64,000 nucleotides of DNA from Catenulispora sp. GP43. Lineage in GTDB: Bacteria; Actinomycetota; Actinomycetes; Streptomycetales; Catenulisporaceae. The notes under the pieces were generated by a model, which did no database searches, was not told where the DNA came from, and saw only the letters and a program-made list of their open reading frames with translations. This document shows positions 26,059 to 35,231 of the stretch, piece after piece. The position numbers and the translations under genes are program-made. The first letter of the stretch is position 1; every line of letters starts with the position of its first letter. The DNA lies in assembly GCF_041260665.1 (NCBI RefSeq), contig NZ_JBGCCT010000006.1, positions 1 through 64,000 on the forward strand, read 5' to 3'.

Positions 26059-29000
26059 TCAGTTGGCCGGCGGCGTCCAAGCCACCTGTGCCTGTCCGGG
26101 AGCCGTCCGCCGGTGCACGAGGATCCCGCGGCCGGGAGGCTGCGGGCCGGCCTTCACGTTGCCCAGCAGCGGCCCCTCGTCCTTGCTCCCGGACATCACC
26201 AGGCCCGGCGAGCCGAGTTCGCGCAGGCGCTGCAGTACCGGCTCGAACAGCCCGCGTCCGGCCCCGCCGGCGCCGCGCGCGACCACCAGGTGCAGCCCGA
26301 TGTCACGAGCCTGCGCCAGGTATTCCAGCAGCGGCAGCAGCGGGTTGCGGCCCGGGATGGCGACCATCTCGTAGTCGTCGACGAGTACGAACAAGTGCGG
26401 GCCCTTCCACCAGGAGCGCTCGCGCAGCTGCTCGGGGGTGACCTCCGGGCCCGGCAGCCGGCGGCGCATCGCCTCGGCGCAGTCGTTGATCAGCTCCACG
26501 GTGGCCGGCTCCGCGGCGGCGTAGCCGAGCAGGTGGTCGCCGGTGACCGCGTCCAGCATCCCGCGCCGGTAGTCGATGACCGCGATCGCGGCCTGCTCGG
26601 GGGTGTAGTCGGCCATGATGCCCGCGGCGATGGTGCGCAGCAGGCCGCTCTTGCCGCTCTCCACGTCGCCGAAGGCGATGAAGTGCGGGTCGGCGTCGAA
26701 GTCCGCGTACACCGGCTGCAGGTCGGCCTCGGACAGGCCGAACGGCACCGCGCGGGGGTTCGGGCGCGGCGTGGGCAGCAGGGCCCGCACCTGCTCCGGC
26801 GAGACCTCCGCCGGGAGCATCCGGACCTGCGGCGAGGGCGCCCCGGTCCAGGCCGCGCTGATCCGGGCCACCAGGTCCGCGGTGCCGGTGCCGACCGTCT
26901 CGGCCGAGGTGCCGCCGTCGATGCGGGGGAGCGCGGCCAGGAAGTGCAGCTTGTCCGGGGTCAGGCCGCGCCCGGGCCGGCCGGCCGGGACGTTGGCCGC
27001 CGCCCGGCGGTCCACCAGCGATTCGCCCGGGTCGCCCAGGCGCAGCTCCAGCCGGGTGCCGATGATGTCGCGCATCGCCGGGCGCACCGTCATCGCGCGG
27101 TTGTTGGTGATCACGACGTGGATGCCGAAGCCCAGGCCGCGCTGGGCCAGCGCGGTGATCGGCTCCTCCAGCGCCTCGTAGTCCGCGCGCAGCGTGGTCC
27201 AGTCGTCCACGACCAGGAACACGTCGCCGAAGGCCCGGCCGTCCTTGGCGAACGCGCCCAGCTCCGCGCGCCGGCCGCGGAACGCCGCCGCGGAGTCCAC
27301 GGCGTACTGCGCGAACAGCTGCTCGCGTTCGGCCAGCAGCGCGGTCAGCTCGCCGACGATGCGGCGCACGCGCTCCCCGTCGCGCCGGGTCGCGTACCCG
27401 CCGACGTGCGGCAGCCCGCTGACCGAGGCCAGCGCGCCGCCCCCGGTGTCCAGCAGGAAGAACTGGACCTCCTCCGGGGTGTGGGTCAGCGCCAGCGAGC
27501 TGATCAGGGTCCGGACCATGGTGCTCTTGCCGCTCTGCGGCCCGCCGATCACCATCACGTGGCCCGCCGATCCCGACAGGTCCACCCACAGCAGGTCCCG
27601 GCGCTGCTCGAAGGGCTTGTCGACGAGCGCCAGCGGCACCGTCAGCCGGCCCAGCCCCGCCCAGCCGACCGGGCACAGCCCGCGCAGCGGGTCCGGGGCC
27701 AGGTTGGTCAGGATCGCGTCCAGGGACACCGGCTCGTCCAGCGGCGGCAGCCAGATCTGGTGCGCCGCCGGGCCCTGGCCGATCAGCCGGGCCACCATCG
27801 CGTCCATGATGCTCGGGCCGGTGCCGGCCGCCGGGGTGGTCAGCTCGGCGGGGTCAGGTTCCGCGGTGGGCGGCGGCGCCGAGGTGTCGACCACCCGGTC
27901 CAGGGTGAACGGCAGGATCCGGTGATGCCCGCTGCCGGCGGAGCGTTGCCTGCGCGCCGGCATCGGCCCGGAGACGTAGGCCGCCTTGAACCGCAGCAGC
28001 GTCTCGGTGTCCGTCTTCAGATACGCCGACCCCGGGACCGACGGCAGGTGGTAGGCGTCGGGCACGCCCAGCACCGCGCGGCTCTCGGCCGCCGAGAACG
28101 TGCGCAGACCGACCCGGTACGACAAGTGCGCGTCCAGTCCACGCAGCCGCCCCTCCTCAAGACGCTGCGATGCCAGCAGCAGGTGGATCGCCAGGGACCG
28201 GCCCAGCCGGCCGATCATCACGAACAGGTCGATGAGCTCGGGCCGGTTGGACAGCAGCTCGCTGAACTCGTCGATGATGACCAGCAGCGCCGGCAGCGGC
28301 TCCAGGTCGGCGCCGCGGTCGCGGGCCCGCTCGTAGTCGCGGACCGAGGCGTAGTTGCCCGCCGCGCGCAGCAGTTCCTGACGCCGCGTGACCTCGCCCT
28401 GGATCGCGTCGGCCATCCGGTCCACCAGCGTCAGTTCCTCGGACAGGTTGGTGATGACCGCGCAGACGTGCGGCAGCCCGGCCATGCCGGCGAAGGTCGC
28501 GCCGCCCTTGAAGTCCACCAGCGCCAGGTTCAGCGTCTCGGAGGAGTGGGTGGCCACCAGGCCGGCCACCAGGGTGCGCAGCAGCTCGCTCTTGCCCGAG
28601 CCGGTCGCGCCGATCACCAGGCCGTGCGGCCCCATCCCGTCCTCGGCCGCCTCCTTCAGGTCCATCTCCAGCGGCCGGCCCTGCGGGTCCAGGCCGATAG
28701 GGATCCGCAGCCGGTCCCGCGCCGAGCGCGGCAGCCAGGTGCGGGCCACGTCCAGTTCCTCCGGGTCGCCGATGCCCAGGAGTTCCGGCAGGCCGAAGTT
28801 CGCCGACATCGGGGAGGCCGCGGCCGTCGGCGCGCCCTGGTACGCCCCGGCCAGCCGCCGGGCCAGGGCCTCGGCGGTGGCGGTGTCCACCATGTCCGGG
28901 TGGCCCAGGAACTCCAGGTGCCGGTCCTTGCCCTCGCCGGCGACCATGCCCATCCGGTCGCCGGTGACGTGCAGCCGGCCCTGGTGCGGCCGGGCGATCG

Positions 29001-30066
29001 GGGACGGCTCGGGGCCGACCAGGTCGATGATCGTGACGCCGTGCAGGCCGGACAGCGGCGCCAGCGTGGTGTCGCCGTAGGTCCGGCCGCCGTCCACGAT
29101 CACCAGCAGGTGCGGGTTGTCGGTGCCGGCCGAGCGCCCGGCGCCGAAGGCCGGCCGGGTGCCCAGGTCGTTGCCCAGCAGCTCGGACAGCGTGCCCAGG
29201 TCGCCGGCGGCCAGCCGGGCCGGGCCCACCGCGTCGGAGTTGGCCGGCTGCGCCTGGGCGTGCGGCAGCCACTTGGCCCAGTCCCAGGTCGGGCGCTGGT
29301 TGTCGGCCAGGCAGAAGGCGACCTTCAGGTCCTCCGGGGCGTGGAACGTGGTCAGCTGCGCTATCAGGGCCCGGACCAGCGGCACGGTCAGCTCCCGCTC
29401 GCCGCTGACCGAGACCGAGGCGAACGCCTTCAGCGACAGCGCCACCGGCAGGTCCGGGACCGTCATGTAGGTGCGGATGAACTGCCGCAGCGAGGCCGAG
29501 GACACCGGGTCCAGGTCCTCCAGGGGGGCGGTCTGCGGCGCGCGCAGCGGGGTGGCCAGCCGCTGCGGGCCGCGGCCGACCCGGGCGTGCCCGAAGTCGT
29601 CGTCGGTGCGGCGCCGCTCCCAGGCCCGGCCCTGCGCCACCCGCAGCCACAGATCGGCCGGCTCCGGGCGGGTGATCGCCAGGGTCGCGCGCTGCGCCGC
29701 CGCCACGTCCCGCACCTGCCCGCGCAGCGCCGCCAGGTAGCGGTGGTAGTCCCGGCGCTCGTTGTTGATCTGTGCCTTCTTCTGGGCACTGCCCCGGGTG
29801 AGCGACATCAGGATCATGCCGATCATGGTGCTGCCGTACAGGGCGCCGAAGACGTACGTCATCGCGCCGCCCTTGCTGCCCATCGAGTAGAAGGACATGG
29901 CGCCCATGCCGAGCATCATCGGCAGCATGAACATCAGCTGGTTGAGCCCCGCGCCCGAGCCCTTGGCCAGGACCGGCGGCGCCTGCAGCTGGATCTCCCC
30001 GTTCGGCGACCCGCCACCCCGTTGGCGGTCGGTCGCTCTGGGCGGGGTCAGGGTGGTCGGCATCAC
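26059..30066 (-). CDS. eccC: ESX type VII secretion ATPase EccC
   Basis: 1335 aa with two N-terminal membrane helices (about 40-85) and three FtsK/SpoIIIE ATPase domains. Walker A motifs are GATGSGKS near residue 486, GGPQSGKS near 841 and GDVESGKS near 1133; the first domain has the Walker B LLVIIDEFSEL. EccC energises substrate export and recognises the signal of Esx dimers through its last domain. All three Walker A lysines are present. GTG 30066 or ATG 30063 may start it; GGGAG lies 10-13 nt before. It heads the minus-strand ESX genes and is divergent from the 30250 gene. EccCa and EccCb are fused here. Confidence 0.97.
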   Translation of the reverse strand: MMPTTLTPPRATDRQRGGGSPNGEIQLQAPPVLAKGSGAGLNQLMFMLPMMLGMGAMSFYSMGSKGGAMTYVFGALYGSTMIGMILMSLTRGSAQKKAQINNERRDYHRYLAALRGQVRDVAAAQRATLAITRPEPADLWLRVAQGRAWERRRTDDDFGHARVGRGPQRLATPLRAPQTAPLEDLDPVSSASLRQFIRTYMTVPDLPVALSLKAFASVSVSGERELTVPLVRALIAQLTTFHAPEDLKVAFCLADNQRPTWDWAKWLPHAQAQPANSDAVGPARLAAGDLGTLSELLGNDLGTRPAFGAGRSAGTDNPHLLVIVDGGRTYGDTTLAPLSGLHGVTIIDLVGPEPSPIARPHQGRLHVTGDRMGMVAGEGKDRHLEFLGHPDMVDTATAEALARRLAGAYQGAPTAAASPMSANFGLPELLGIGDPEELDVARTWLPRSARDRLRIPIGLDPQGRPLEMDLKEAAEDGMGPHGLVIGATGSGKSELLRTLVAGLVATHSSETLNLALVDFKGGATFAGMAGLPHVCAVITNLSEELTLVDRMADAIQGEVTRRQELLRAAGNYASVRDYERARDRGADLEPLPALLVIIDEFSELLSNRPELIDLFVMIGRLGRSLAIHLLLASQRLEEGRLRGLDAHLSYRVGLRTFSAAESRAVLGVPDAYHLPSVPGSAYLKTDTETLLRFKAAYVSGPMPARRQRSAGSGHHRILPFTLDRVVDTSAPPPTAEPDPAELTTPAAGTGPSIMDAMVARLIGQGPAAHQIWLPPLDEPVSLDAILTNLAPDPLRGLCPVGWAGLGRLTVPLALVDKPFEQRRDLLWVDLSGSAGHVMVIGGPQSGKSTMVRTLISSLALTHTPEEVQFFLLDTGGGALASVSGLPHVGGYATRRDGERVRRIVGELTALLAEREQLFAQYAVDSAAAFRGRRAELGAFAKDGRAFGDVFLVVDDWTTLRADYEALEEPITALAQRGLGFGIHVVITNNRAMTVRPAMRDIIGTRLELRLGDPGESLVDRRAAANVPAGRPGRGLTPDKLHFLAALPRIDGGTSAETVGTGTADLVARISAAWTGAPSPQVRMLPAEVSPEQVRALLPTPRPNPRAVPFGLSEADLQPVYADFDADPHFIAFGDVESGKSGLLRTIAAGIMADYTPEQAAIAVIDYRRGMLDAVTGDHLLGYAAAEPATVELINDCAEAMRRRLPGPEVTPEQLRERSWWKGPHLFVLVDDYEMVAIPGRNPLLPLLEYLAQARDIGLHLVVARGAGGAGRGLFEPVLQRLRELGSPGLVMSGSKDEGPLLGNVKAGPQPPGRGILVHRRTAPGQAQVAWTPPAN

Positions 30067-30249
30067 CGCTTGGTCACTCCCGCAATCCTTGTTTCGCCTT
30101 TGAGATGCGGGCTTAATTTACGGCGCCGGAGGCTGAGGACAGGTGGGTACTTTTGCCGTCCACCAGGTCCGGGTGGCCGCTCTAGCCTGAAGGCCGATCA
30201 TCGACGACCCTTGTGACTTCCACCCCCGACACCAGGCAGGCGGTGCGAC

Positions 30250-31569
30250 ATGGTATTTACGATACCGAACTCCAGCGCTATGGACGCTACCGCGATGGGC
30301 GGCGGCCCCGGCACCTTCGTGGCCCAGATCGCCACCGGCTCCCCGGAGAGCATCGAGAAGCTCGTCGCCCAGCGGCTCAAGCAGGCCGAGCAGTTCCTGG
30401 CGCTGATCAACCAGGCTCGGACCGCGACTCAGAACCTGGAGAAGGCCTGGGGCGGCCAGGCGTCGGAGACGGCGGTGAAGAAGTTCACGGACACGCTGAA
30501 CTCCTTCGAGCAGATCGTCAAGGTCATCCAGGTCTCCTCGGACCTGCTGACCACCTCCAGCACCCTGATCAAGGCCGCGCAGACCGGCTACACCAGCGTG
30601 GTCAACGCGGTGAACCCGACGGTCCAGTCCCTGGCCTCGAACTGGTGGACCTACTGGGCCGCGGTCTCGCTGTCCACCTCGGTCAGCGCCACGCTGCGGG
30701 CGTTCATCAACGGCATCGAGGCGATGCTCTCGGCCCTGGGCGGCGGCCAGCTGATGCAGGAGGTCACCGCGGTCATCAAGATCATCGGTGACATCGAGAA
30801 GCTGATCGGCTCCGGCTCGCACGGCAGCCAGGTGCCGCCCTCGGGGGCGTTCAACTCCCCGTCCACCACGGGCACGAACAACCAGCTCAAGGCGCCGCCG
30901 CAGATCGCCAGCACGACCGGCCAGCAGGTGGCCGGCAGCGGGCAGGACCCGACGGCGGCCCAGACGCTGAGCCAGTACCAGCAGAAGATGAACAGCGGGA
31001 TCGGGACGCAGTTCCAGAACGGCGCGAACGGTGCCAACGGTGCCAACGGTGTGACGACCGGCACCACCATGCCGACCGGCGGCGGCGTGCCCTACACCCC
31101 GCCGGGGATGACGGTCGGCAACGGGGCGACGATCCCGGGCCAGACGACCGCGAACGGCCAGCAGGGCCAGTTCCCGACCACCCAGATCCCGAACACGCAG
31201 ATCCCGAACCTGACGATCCCCAACACCCAGATCCCGGCCAACGGCCAGTACCAGTACCCGCCGGCCACGAACGTGGGCGCCCAGAACAACAGCGGCTGGA
31301 CCGCGGTCAACCCGCCGGCCAACTCCGACACCCCGGTCGTGGCGCACCCGGTCACGCCGACGCCGGCCCAGCCGGTCACCCCGACCGCGCCGGCCCCGGC
31401 CACCCCGGCGCAGCCCGCCACCCCGGCCGGCGACATCACCGTCACCACCACCTACGACGGCGTCTCGACCACCGTGACAATGCCGGTCGGAACGCAGACG
31501 GATGTCACCCTCGTCGACCCGACGAATGGCAGCCAGGTCCACGAGCACATCTCGGCCGGCGTTTCCTAG
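30250..31569 (+). CDS. WXG-type ESX protein with repeat-rich C-terminus
   Basis: 439 aa. Residues 25-110 form a helical WXG domain (LEKAWGGQASETAVKKF has W-G-G), followed by a further helical part with WWTYWAAVSL and then, from about residue 195, a long Gln/Asn/Thr/Pro-rich tail. The tail contains the repeated TQIPN (about residues 315-335) and GANGANGANG, and ends with a small beta-rich segment (GDITVTTTYDGVSTTVTMPV). It is probably exported or part of the machine. The start at 30250 is divergent from eccC with a 183-bp promoter region between. Confidence 0.7.
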   Translation: MVFTIPNSSAMDATAMGGGPGTFVAQIATGSPESIEKLVAQRLKQAEQFLALINQARTATQNLEKAWGGQASETAVKKFTDTLNSFEQIVKVIQVSSDLLTTSSTLIKAAQTGYTSVVNAVNPTVQSLASNWWTYWAAVSLSTSVSATLRAFINGIEAMLSALGGGQLMQEVTAVIKIIGDIEKLIGSGSHGSQVPPSGAFNSPSTTGTNNQLKAPPQIASTTGQQVAGSGQDPTAAQTLSQYQQKMNSGIGTQFQNGANGANGANGVTTGTTMPTGGGVPYTPPGMTVGNGATIPGQTTANGQQGQFPTTQIPNTQIPNLTIPNTQIPANGQYQYPPATNVGAQNNSGWTAVNPPANSDTPVVAHPVTPTPAQPVTPTAPAPATPAQPATPAGDITVTTTYDGVSTTVTMPVGTQTDVTLVDPTNGSQVHEHISAGVS

Positions 31570-31625
31570 GAATTCTCGATCGGAATACGTGATCGCGGCT
31601 CAGGCTAAGGCGGAGTAGATAGTCA

Positions 31626-31955
31626 ATGGAAAGCATCGACTTCTCGACGAATGTGAATGCGCTCATGGAGCGCATCCACAACCAGCAGGCGGATATCGAG
31701 CGCATCCAGCGCGAGCTGGAGGTGATGGAGGTCGTCGGGGCCAGCCGGGACGACGAGGTCCGGGTCACGGTCCGCGGCAACGGCCAGGTGGTCGCGGTCG
31801 ACATCGACGACTCCGCGGTGCGCGAGAACGACGCGTACGAGCTCGGCCAGCTGGTCAAGGAGGCCGTCAACGACGGCCTGCGCCGGGTGGCCGAGGCCGG
31901 CAGCGCCAAGTTCAAGCCGATGATCGACGCCGCCCAGTCCGAGCCGGGGAGCTGA
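31626..31955 (+). CDS. YbaB/EbfC family protein (EspL-like)
   Basis: 109 aa. An N-terminal coiled coil (NVNALMERIHNQQADIERIQREL) leads into the YbaB core (DDEVRVTVRGNGQVVAVDIDD, YELGQLVKEAVNDGLRRVAEA). YbaB proteins bind DNA or act as small chaperones; ESX loci of mycobacteria encode one (EspL) that stabilises secreted proteins. It stands 2 bp before eccD, so the genes are cotranscribed. Confidence 0.88.
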   Translation: MESIDFSTNVNALMERIHNQQADIERIQRELEVMEVVGASRDDEVRVTVRGNGQVVAVDIDDSAVRENDAYELGQLVKEAVNDGLRRVAEAGSAKFKPMIDAAQSEPGS

Positions 31956-31957
31956 GC

Positions 31958-33406
31958 GTGCCGGGAAGTCACGCCGGCGGCGGCGGAGCGCTGACCATGG
32001 CCTCGGTGTCCGCCCCCGCCGAGGCCCCGAGCCGCATGACCTGGGCCCGCCGGGCCACCGTGGTGAGCCCCCGGGCCCGGGTCGACGTGGCGCTGCCGGT
32101 CCAGAGCACCTTCGCCGAGCTGGTCCCGGAGCTGGTGCGGCTGTCCGACGCGCAGCGGCACACCGGCCCCGGCCACACCGGCTGGGTGCTGACCCGGCTC
32201 GGCGGCGCGCCGCTGCCGGCCGAGCTCACCGTCGCCGCCTCCGGGCTGCGCGACGGCGACGTGCTCTACCTGGTCCCGCGCGAGCGTCAGGGCGCGCCGC
32301 TGCTGTTCGACGACGTCGTGGACGCGATCGCCAGCGCCTCGGAACGCTCCGACGGCGCCTGGCGGCCGAGCACCGCGCACCGGGTCGGCGTGGCCGGCGG
32401 CGCCGTGGCGCTGGCCGGCGCCACGATGCTGCTGTTCGCGCTGCTGTCCGGCAAGGTCGCCGCGCCCGCCGCGGTCGGCGGCGCGCTGGTCGCGCTGCTG
32501 GTCGCCGGGGGCGTGCTGGCCCGGGTGGCCCACGACCGGCGGGCCGCGATCGCGTGCGTGGCGGCCGGGCTGCCGGCAGCGGTCATGGCCGGTCTGTCGG
32601 CCGCGCCGCCGCACAAGCTGCTGCCGCTGCACGGCGGCTCGGCGGCGTTGGGCCTGGCCGTGCTGGCCGCGTACGGCATCGCGGCGATCGTGACCGTCAA
32701 GCACTACTCGGCCTGGTTCGGCGCCCTGGCCGGGGCCGCCGTCCTGGGCGGCGGCACGGCCGCGGTGGTCGGGATGGCCCACGCCACCGCCGCGCACGCC
32801 GGCGTGGTGCTGGCCGTGTTCGCCACCGCGCTGGCCGCCGGCGCGCCGATCCTGTCGATGCGCCTGGGGCGGCTGCCGCTGCCCCGGGTGCCCTCGGACA
32901 TCACGGCGTTCCGGGAGAACGAGGAGCCGACGCTCGGACCCGACGTGCTCGACCAGACCACGACCGCGCAGCGGATGCTCACCGGCCTGCTGGCCGCGCT
33001 CGGCCTGTCGGCGGTGGCCGGCGCCATCGCGGCGCTGAAGGCCCCGGGGACCTGGCCGGTGGTGTTCGTCAGCCTGCTGAGCGTGGTGTGGATGCTGCGC
33101 TCGCGCGCCTACACCGACACCGTGCAGCGCGTCCTGCTGGTCGGCAGCGGCCTGGTCTCGCTGGCCTGGCTCGGCGGATCCCTGGTGGTCCGGCACGAAC
33201 AGGCGCTGCTGCTGGCCGGGGTGTCGGTGCTGGCGCTGGCCGGCCTCGGCTGCTTCGTCTACGCCCGGCACGCCGGGCAGGGACGGCACTCGCCGTACTG
33301 GACCCGGTTCATGGACGTCGCGGAGTTCCTCAGCGTGGTGGCGCTGCTGCCGATCGCCGGGGTCGCCCTCGGGGTGTACCAGCACCTGGGGCACATCAAG
33401 CACTGA
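31958..33406 (+). CDS. eccD: ESX membrane channel protein EccD
   Basis: 482 aa. A ubiquitin-like N-terminal domain (RATVVSPRARVDVALPVQSTFAELVPELV, about residues 31-105, with GLRDGDVLYLVPR) is followed by about 11 membrane helices ending GVALGVYQHLGHIKH. This matches EccD, the ESX membrane core. The GTG start overlaps tightly with the upstream YbaB gene (2 bp). The gene is followed by a strong terminator. Confidence 0.92.
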   Translation: MPGSHAGGGGALTMASVSAPAEAPSRMTWARRATVVSPRARVDVALPVQSTFAELVPELVRLSDAQRHTGPGHTGWVLTRLGGAPLPAELTVAASGLRDGDVLYLVPRERQGAPLLFDDVVDAIASASERSDGAWRPSTAHRVGVAGGAVALAGATMLLFALLSGKVAAPAAVGGALVALLVAGGVLARVAHDRRAAIACVAAGLPAAVMAGLSAAPPHKLLPLHGGSAALGLAVLAAYGIAAIVTVKHYSAWFGALAGAAVLGGGTAAVVGMAHATAAHAGVVLAVFATALAAGAPILSMRLGRLPLPRVPSDITAFRENEEPTLGPDVLDQTTTAQRMLTGLLAALGLSAVAGAIAALKAPGTWPVVFVSLLSVVWMLRSRAYTDTVQRVLLVGSGLVSLAWLGGSLVVRHEQALLLAGVSVLALAGLGCFVYARHAGQGRHSPYWTRFMDVAEFLSVVALLPIAGVALGVYQHLGHIKH

Positions 33407-33470
33407 TCGATCGCATAAGCCTGATCGACGGGGTCGGCGGCCGGGCCATTCGGGCGGACCGGCCGCCGAT

Positions 33471-33512
33471 TCGGGCCCTGACCAGGACGACACCATCCTG
33501 GTCAGGGCCCGA
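33471..33512. terminator. Bidirectional terminator between eccD and eccE
   Basis: A perfect 17-bp inverted repeat (33471-33487 with 33496-33512, core GGGCCCTGACCAGGA) with an 8-nt loop separates the convergent eccD and eccE genes. Confidence 0.85.
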
Positions 33513-33522
33513 TGCTTCTGCC

Positions 33523-34962
33523 TCAGCGGTGGACCGCCAGCGGCATCGTCCGCAGCACGAACTCCTGCTGGCGGCCGTTGGCGCGGATCGCCGGGAACGG
33601 CGGCCGCAGGCTCTCGGCGTCGACGCCGGCGATGCGCAGCGCGGCCTCCCCGCGGATCCGGCCCCGCGCGGTGCGGCTCAGGGTGTAGGACGCGCAGGTG
33701 AACGCCGCGCCCGGGGTCCAGCGGCCGAGCAGCACGGCCGGGTCCAGCGCGCGGTGCGGCTCGTAGCAGATCTGCCGCAGGGCGCCCGCCGACCAGTCGC
33801 GCCAGGTCTCCTGCAGGGCCGGCGGGGCCGGATCGGCGCCGTGCATCGCGACCATCAGCTCCTGGCCGAGCTCGGCCTGGTCCAGCGCGTCGGCGCCGTA
33901 GCCGGCCTCGTCCAGGCGGGACACCAGGCCCAGGGCCGCGCTGGCCACGGCACGCGCCGAGCCGAGTTCGCCGCCGCCGCGGGCCAGGGCCGCGTACGGG
34001 GCCTGACGGGGGCGGTAGCGCAGGGCGAGCCAGGTCACGCGCATGGGGGCGAGGTGCTGTGGCTGGGGCTGGGATTGGGGTGCCGAGGGGGAGCCTGGCT
34101 GACCTTGCCCTGGCACCGGCCCCTGTCCCTGTCCCTGTCCTTGTGCCTGTCCCGGCCTCGGGTAGTCGGTGATCGCCTGCATGGTCACGGTCTCGGACAG
34201 GTCGGGGGAGGGCATGGTGCGCAGGCTCTGGGTCTCGGACAGGTCCGGCGAGGGCATCGTCCGCAGACTCCCGGTCTCCGACAGGTCCTGCGAGGCCAGA
34301 TAGAGCTGCCGGCCCTGGTGAGGGTCAGGGCTCTGCTGCTGGGGCGGGGCCTCCGGCGGCGCCGCCGTCCAGACCACGAGCTGCGCGCTGGCCAGCGGGA
34401 TCGTCGTGCCCGCATAAGCCTCGCGCAGCACCTCCATCAGGGCGCCGATCTGCGGTTCGGCAGTCGTGCGCAGCCGCACCGCCGCGACCCAGCCGCCGTC
34501 GTCGGCGGCCAGGCCGACCCGGTTGCCGGCCCGGTCGACATACTCGCCCAGGCCCAGGTCCGGCAGCAGGGCGGCGAGCGGCTCGGCGACGCCGCCGGAG
34601 CCGTTGCCCTTGCGGCGCGTGCTCATCCGGCGGTAGCGGTAGCGGCCCTGGGTGTCGGCCCACTGCGCCAGGTGCCGGCCGCGGAAGCGCACCGAGGTCA
34701 TGCCGACCAGCGCGCCCGCGCCGGCGTAGGCGATGCCCTCGGTGGTCGCGGAGTGGCCGTAGCCGGCGACGGCGGCCAGCGCGGCCGCTTCCCAGGCCAC
34801 CGTCTGCCAGCCGCGCACCGGGGCGATCCAGTCCAGGGCCGCCGAGCCGCGCGGCACCGCGGCCGCCGTGTCGGGGGCCGCCGTCCGCTCGATCGGCGTC
34901 GGGGCAGGGGGAGCCAGCATCTCGGCCGCCGGCGCGGCGTGACTGCTCATCGCGGACACCAT
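33523..34962 (-). CDS. eccE: ESX membrane protein EccE with repeat insertion
   Basis: 479 aa. Two N-terminal membrane segments (GWQTVAWEAAALAAVAGYG, GIAYAGAGALVGMTSV) lead into the EccE cytosolic fold (VRFRGRHLAQW, ADDGGWVAAVRL, TYTL-type strands as CASYTLSRTARGRIRGEAALRI). Residues ~222-295 are a non-conserved insertion: three near copies of a 14-residue repeat containing DLSET and LRTMP, then a Gln/Gly/Pro-rich stretch. The ATG at 34962 has GGGTGGGAA upstream; the ORF reaches 35124 with no coding support. It is divergent from eccB. Confidence 0.88.
   Translation of the reverse strand: MVSAMSSHAAPAAEMLAPPAPTPIERTAAPDTAAAVPRGSAALDWIAPVRGWQTVAWEAAALAAVAGYGHSATTEGIAYAGAGALVGMTSVRFRGRHLAQWADTQGRYRYRRMSTRRKGNGSGGVAEPLAALLPDLGLGEYVDRAGNRVGLAADDGGWVAAVRLRTTAEPQIGALMEVLREAYAGTTIPLASAQLVVWTAAPPEAPPQQQSPDPHQGRQLYLASQDLSETGSLRTMPSPDLSETQSLRTMPSPDLSETVTMQAITDYPRPGQAQGQGQGQGPVPGQGQPGSPSAPQSQPQPQHLAPMRVTWLALRYRPRQAPYAALARGGGELGSARAVASAALGLVSRLDEAGYGADALDQAELGQELMVAMHGADPAPPALQETWRDWSAGALRQICYEPHRALDPAVLLGRWTPGAAFTCASYTLSRTARGRIRGEAALRIAGVDAESLRPPFPAIRANGRQQEFVLRTMPLAVHR
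34190..34300 (-). repeat. Three 42-bp tandem repeats inside eccE
   Basis: Copies start near 34190, 34232 and 34274 with a period of 42 bp (14 codons). Each copy encodes a peptide of the pattern SPDLSETxSLRTMP, rich in Ser and Thr. Confidence 0.85.
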
Positions 34963-35104
34963 ATTCCCACCCGTCTCCCACCACCACCCGTTAAGGAGTC
35001 GCTTCGCGACCCGGCCCAATGAGCGTCGGGAACGACGACAATGCGCCGCCGCGCCTACCGTCACCGCCGTCGGGAAATCGACGCGAACCGGCCCCCGCAT
35101 ATCC

Positions 35105-35133
35105 TTTTGGCGCCCGCTTATCATACGTATACT
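35105..35133 (+). promoter_or_regulatory. Candidate promoter for eccB
   Basis: TTTTGG at 35105 and the consensus-like -10 TATACT at 35128 have a 17-bp spacing, within an unusually AT-rich patch of the eccE-eccB divergent region, 100 bp before the eccB GTG. Confidence 0.4.
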
Positions 35134-35231
35134 GGCTCCGGTTCGTACAGCGCTCCCGCCCTCGGAAAAGGCGGAAATCGCCGCCGCGGGCCGGCCGATT
35201 GCCGATCACGAGAAATACCGGGGCGCGCGAA

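Noticed and set aside
25966-30216. A 1416-residue open frame on the plus strand opposite eccC
   Set aside because: It is antisense to a certain gene, rich in Arg/Gln/Pro with no domain, and results from the GC-rich third-position bias.
32554-35022. Long plus-strand frame across eccD 3' end and eccE
   Set aside because: It runs through the terminator at 33471 and shadows two conserved genes.
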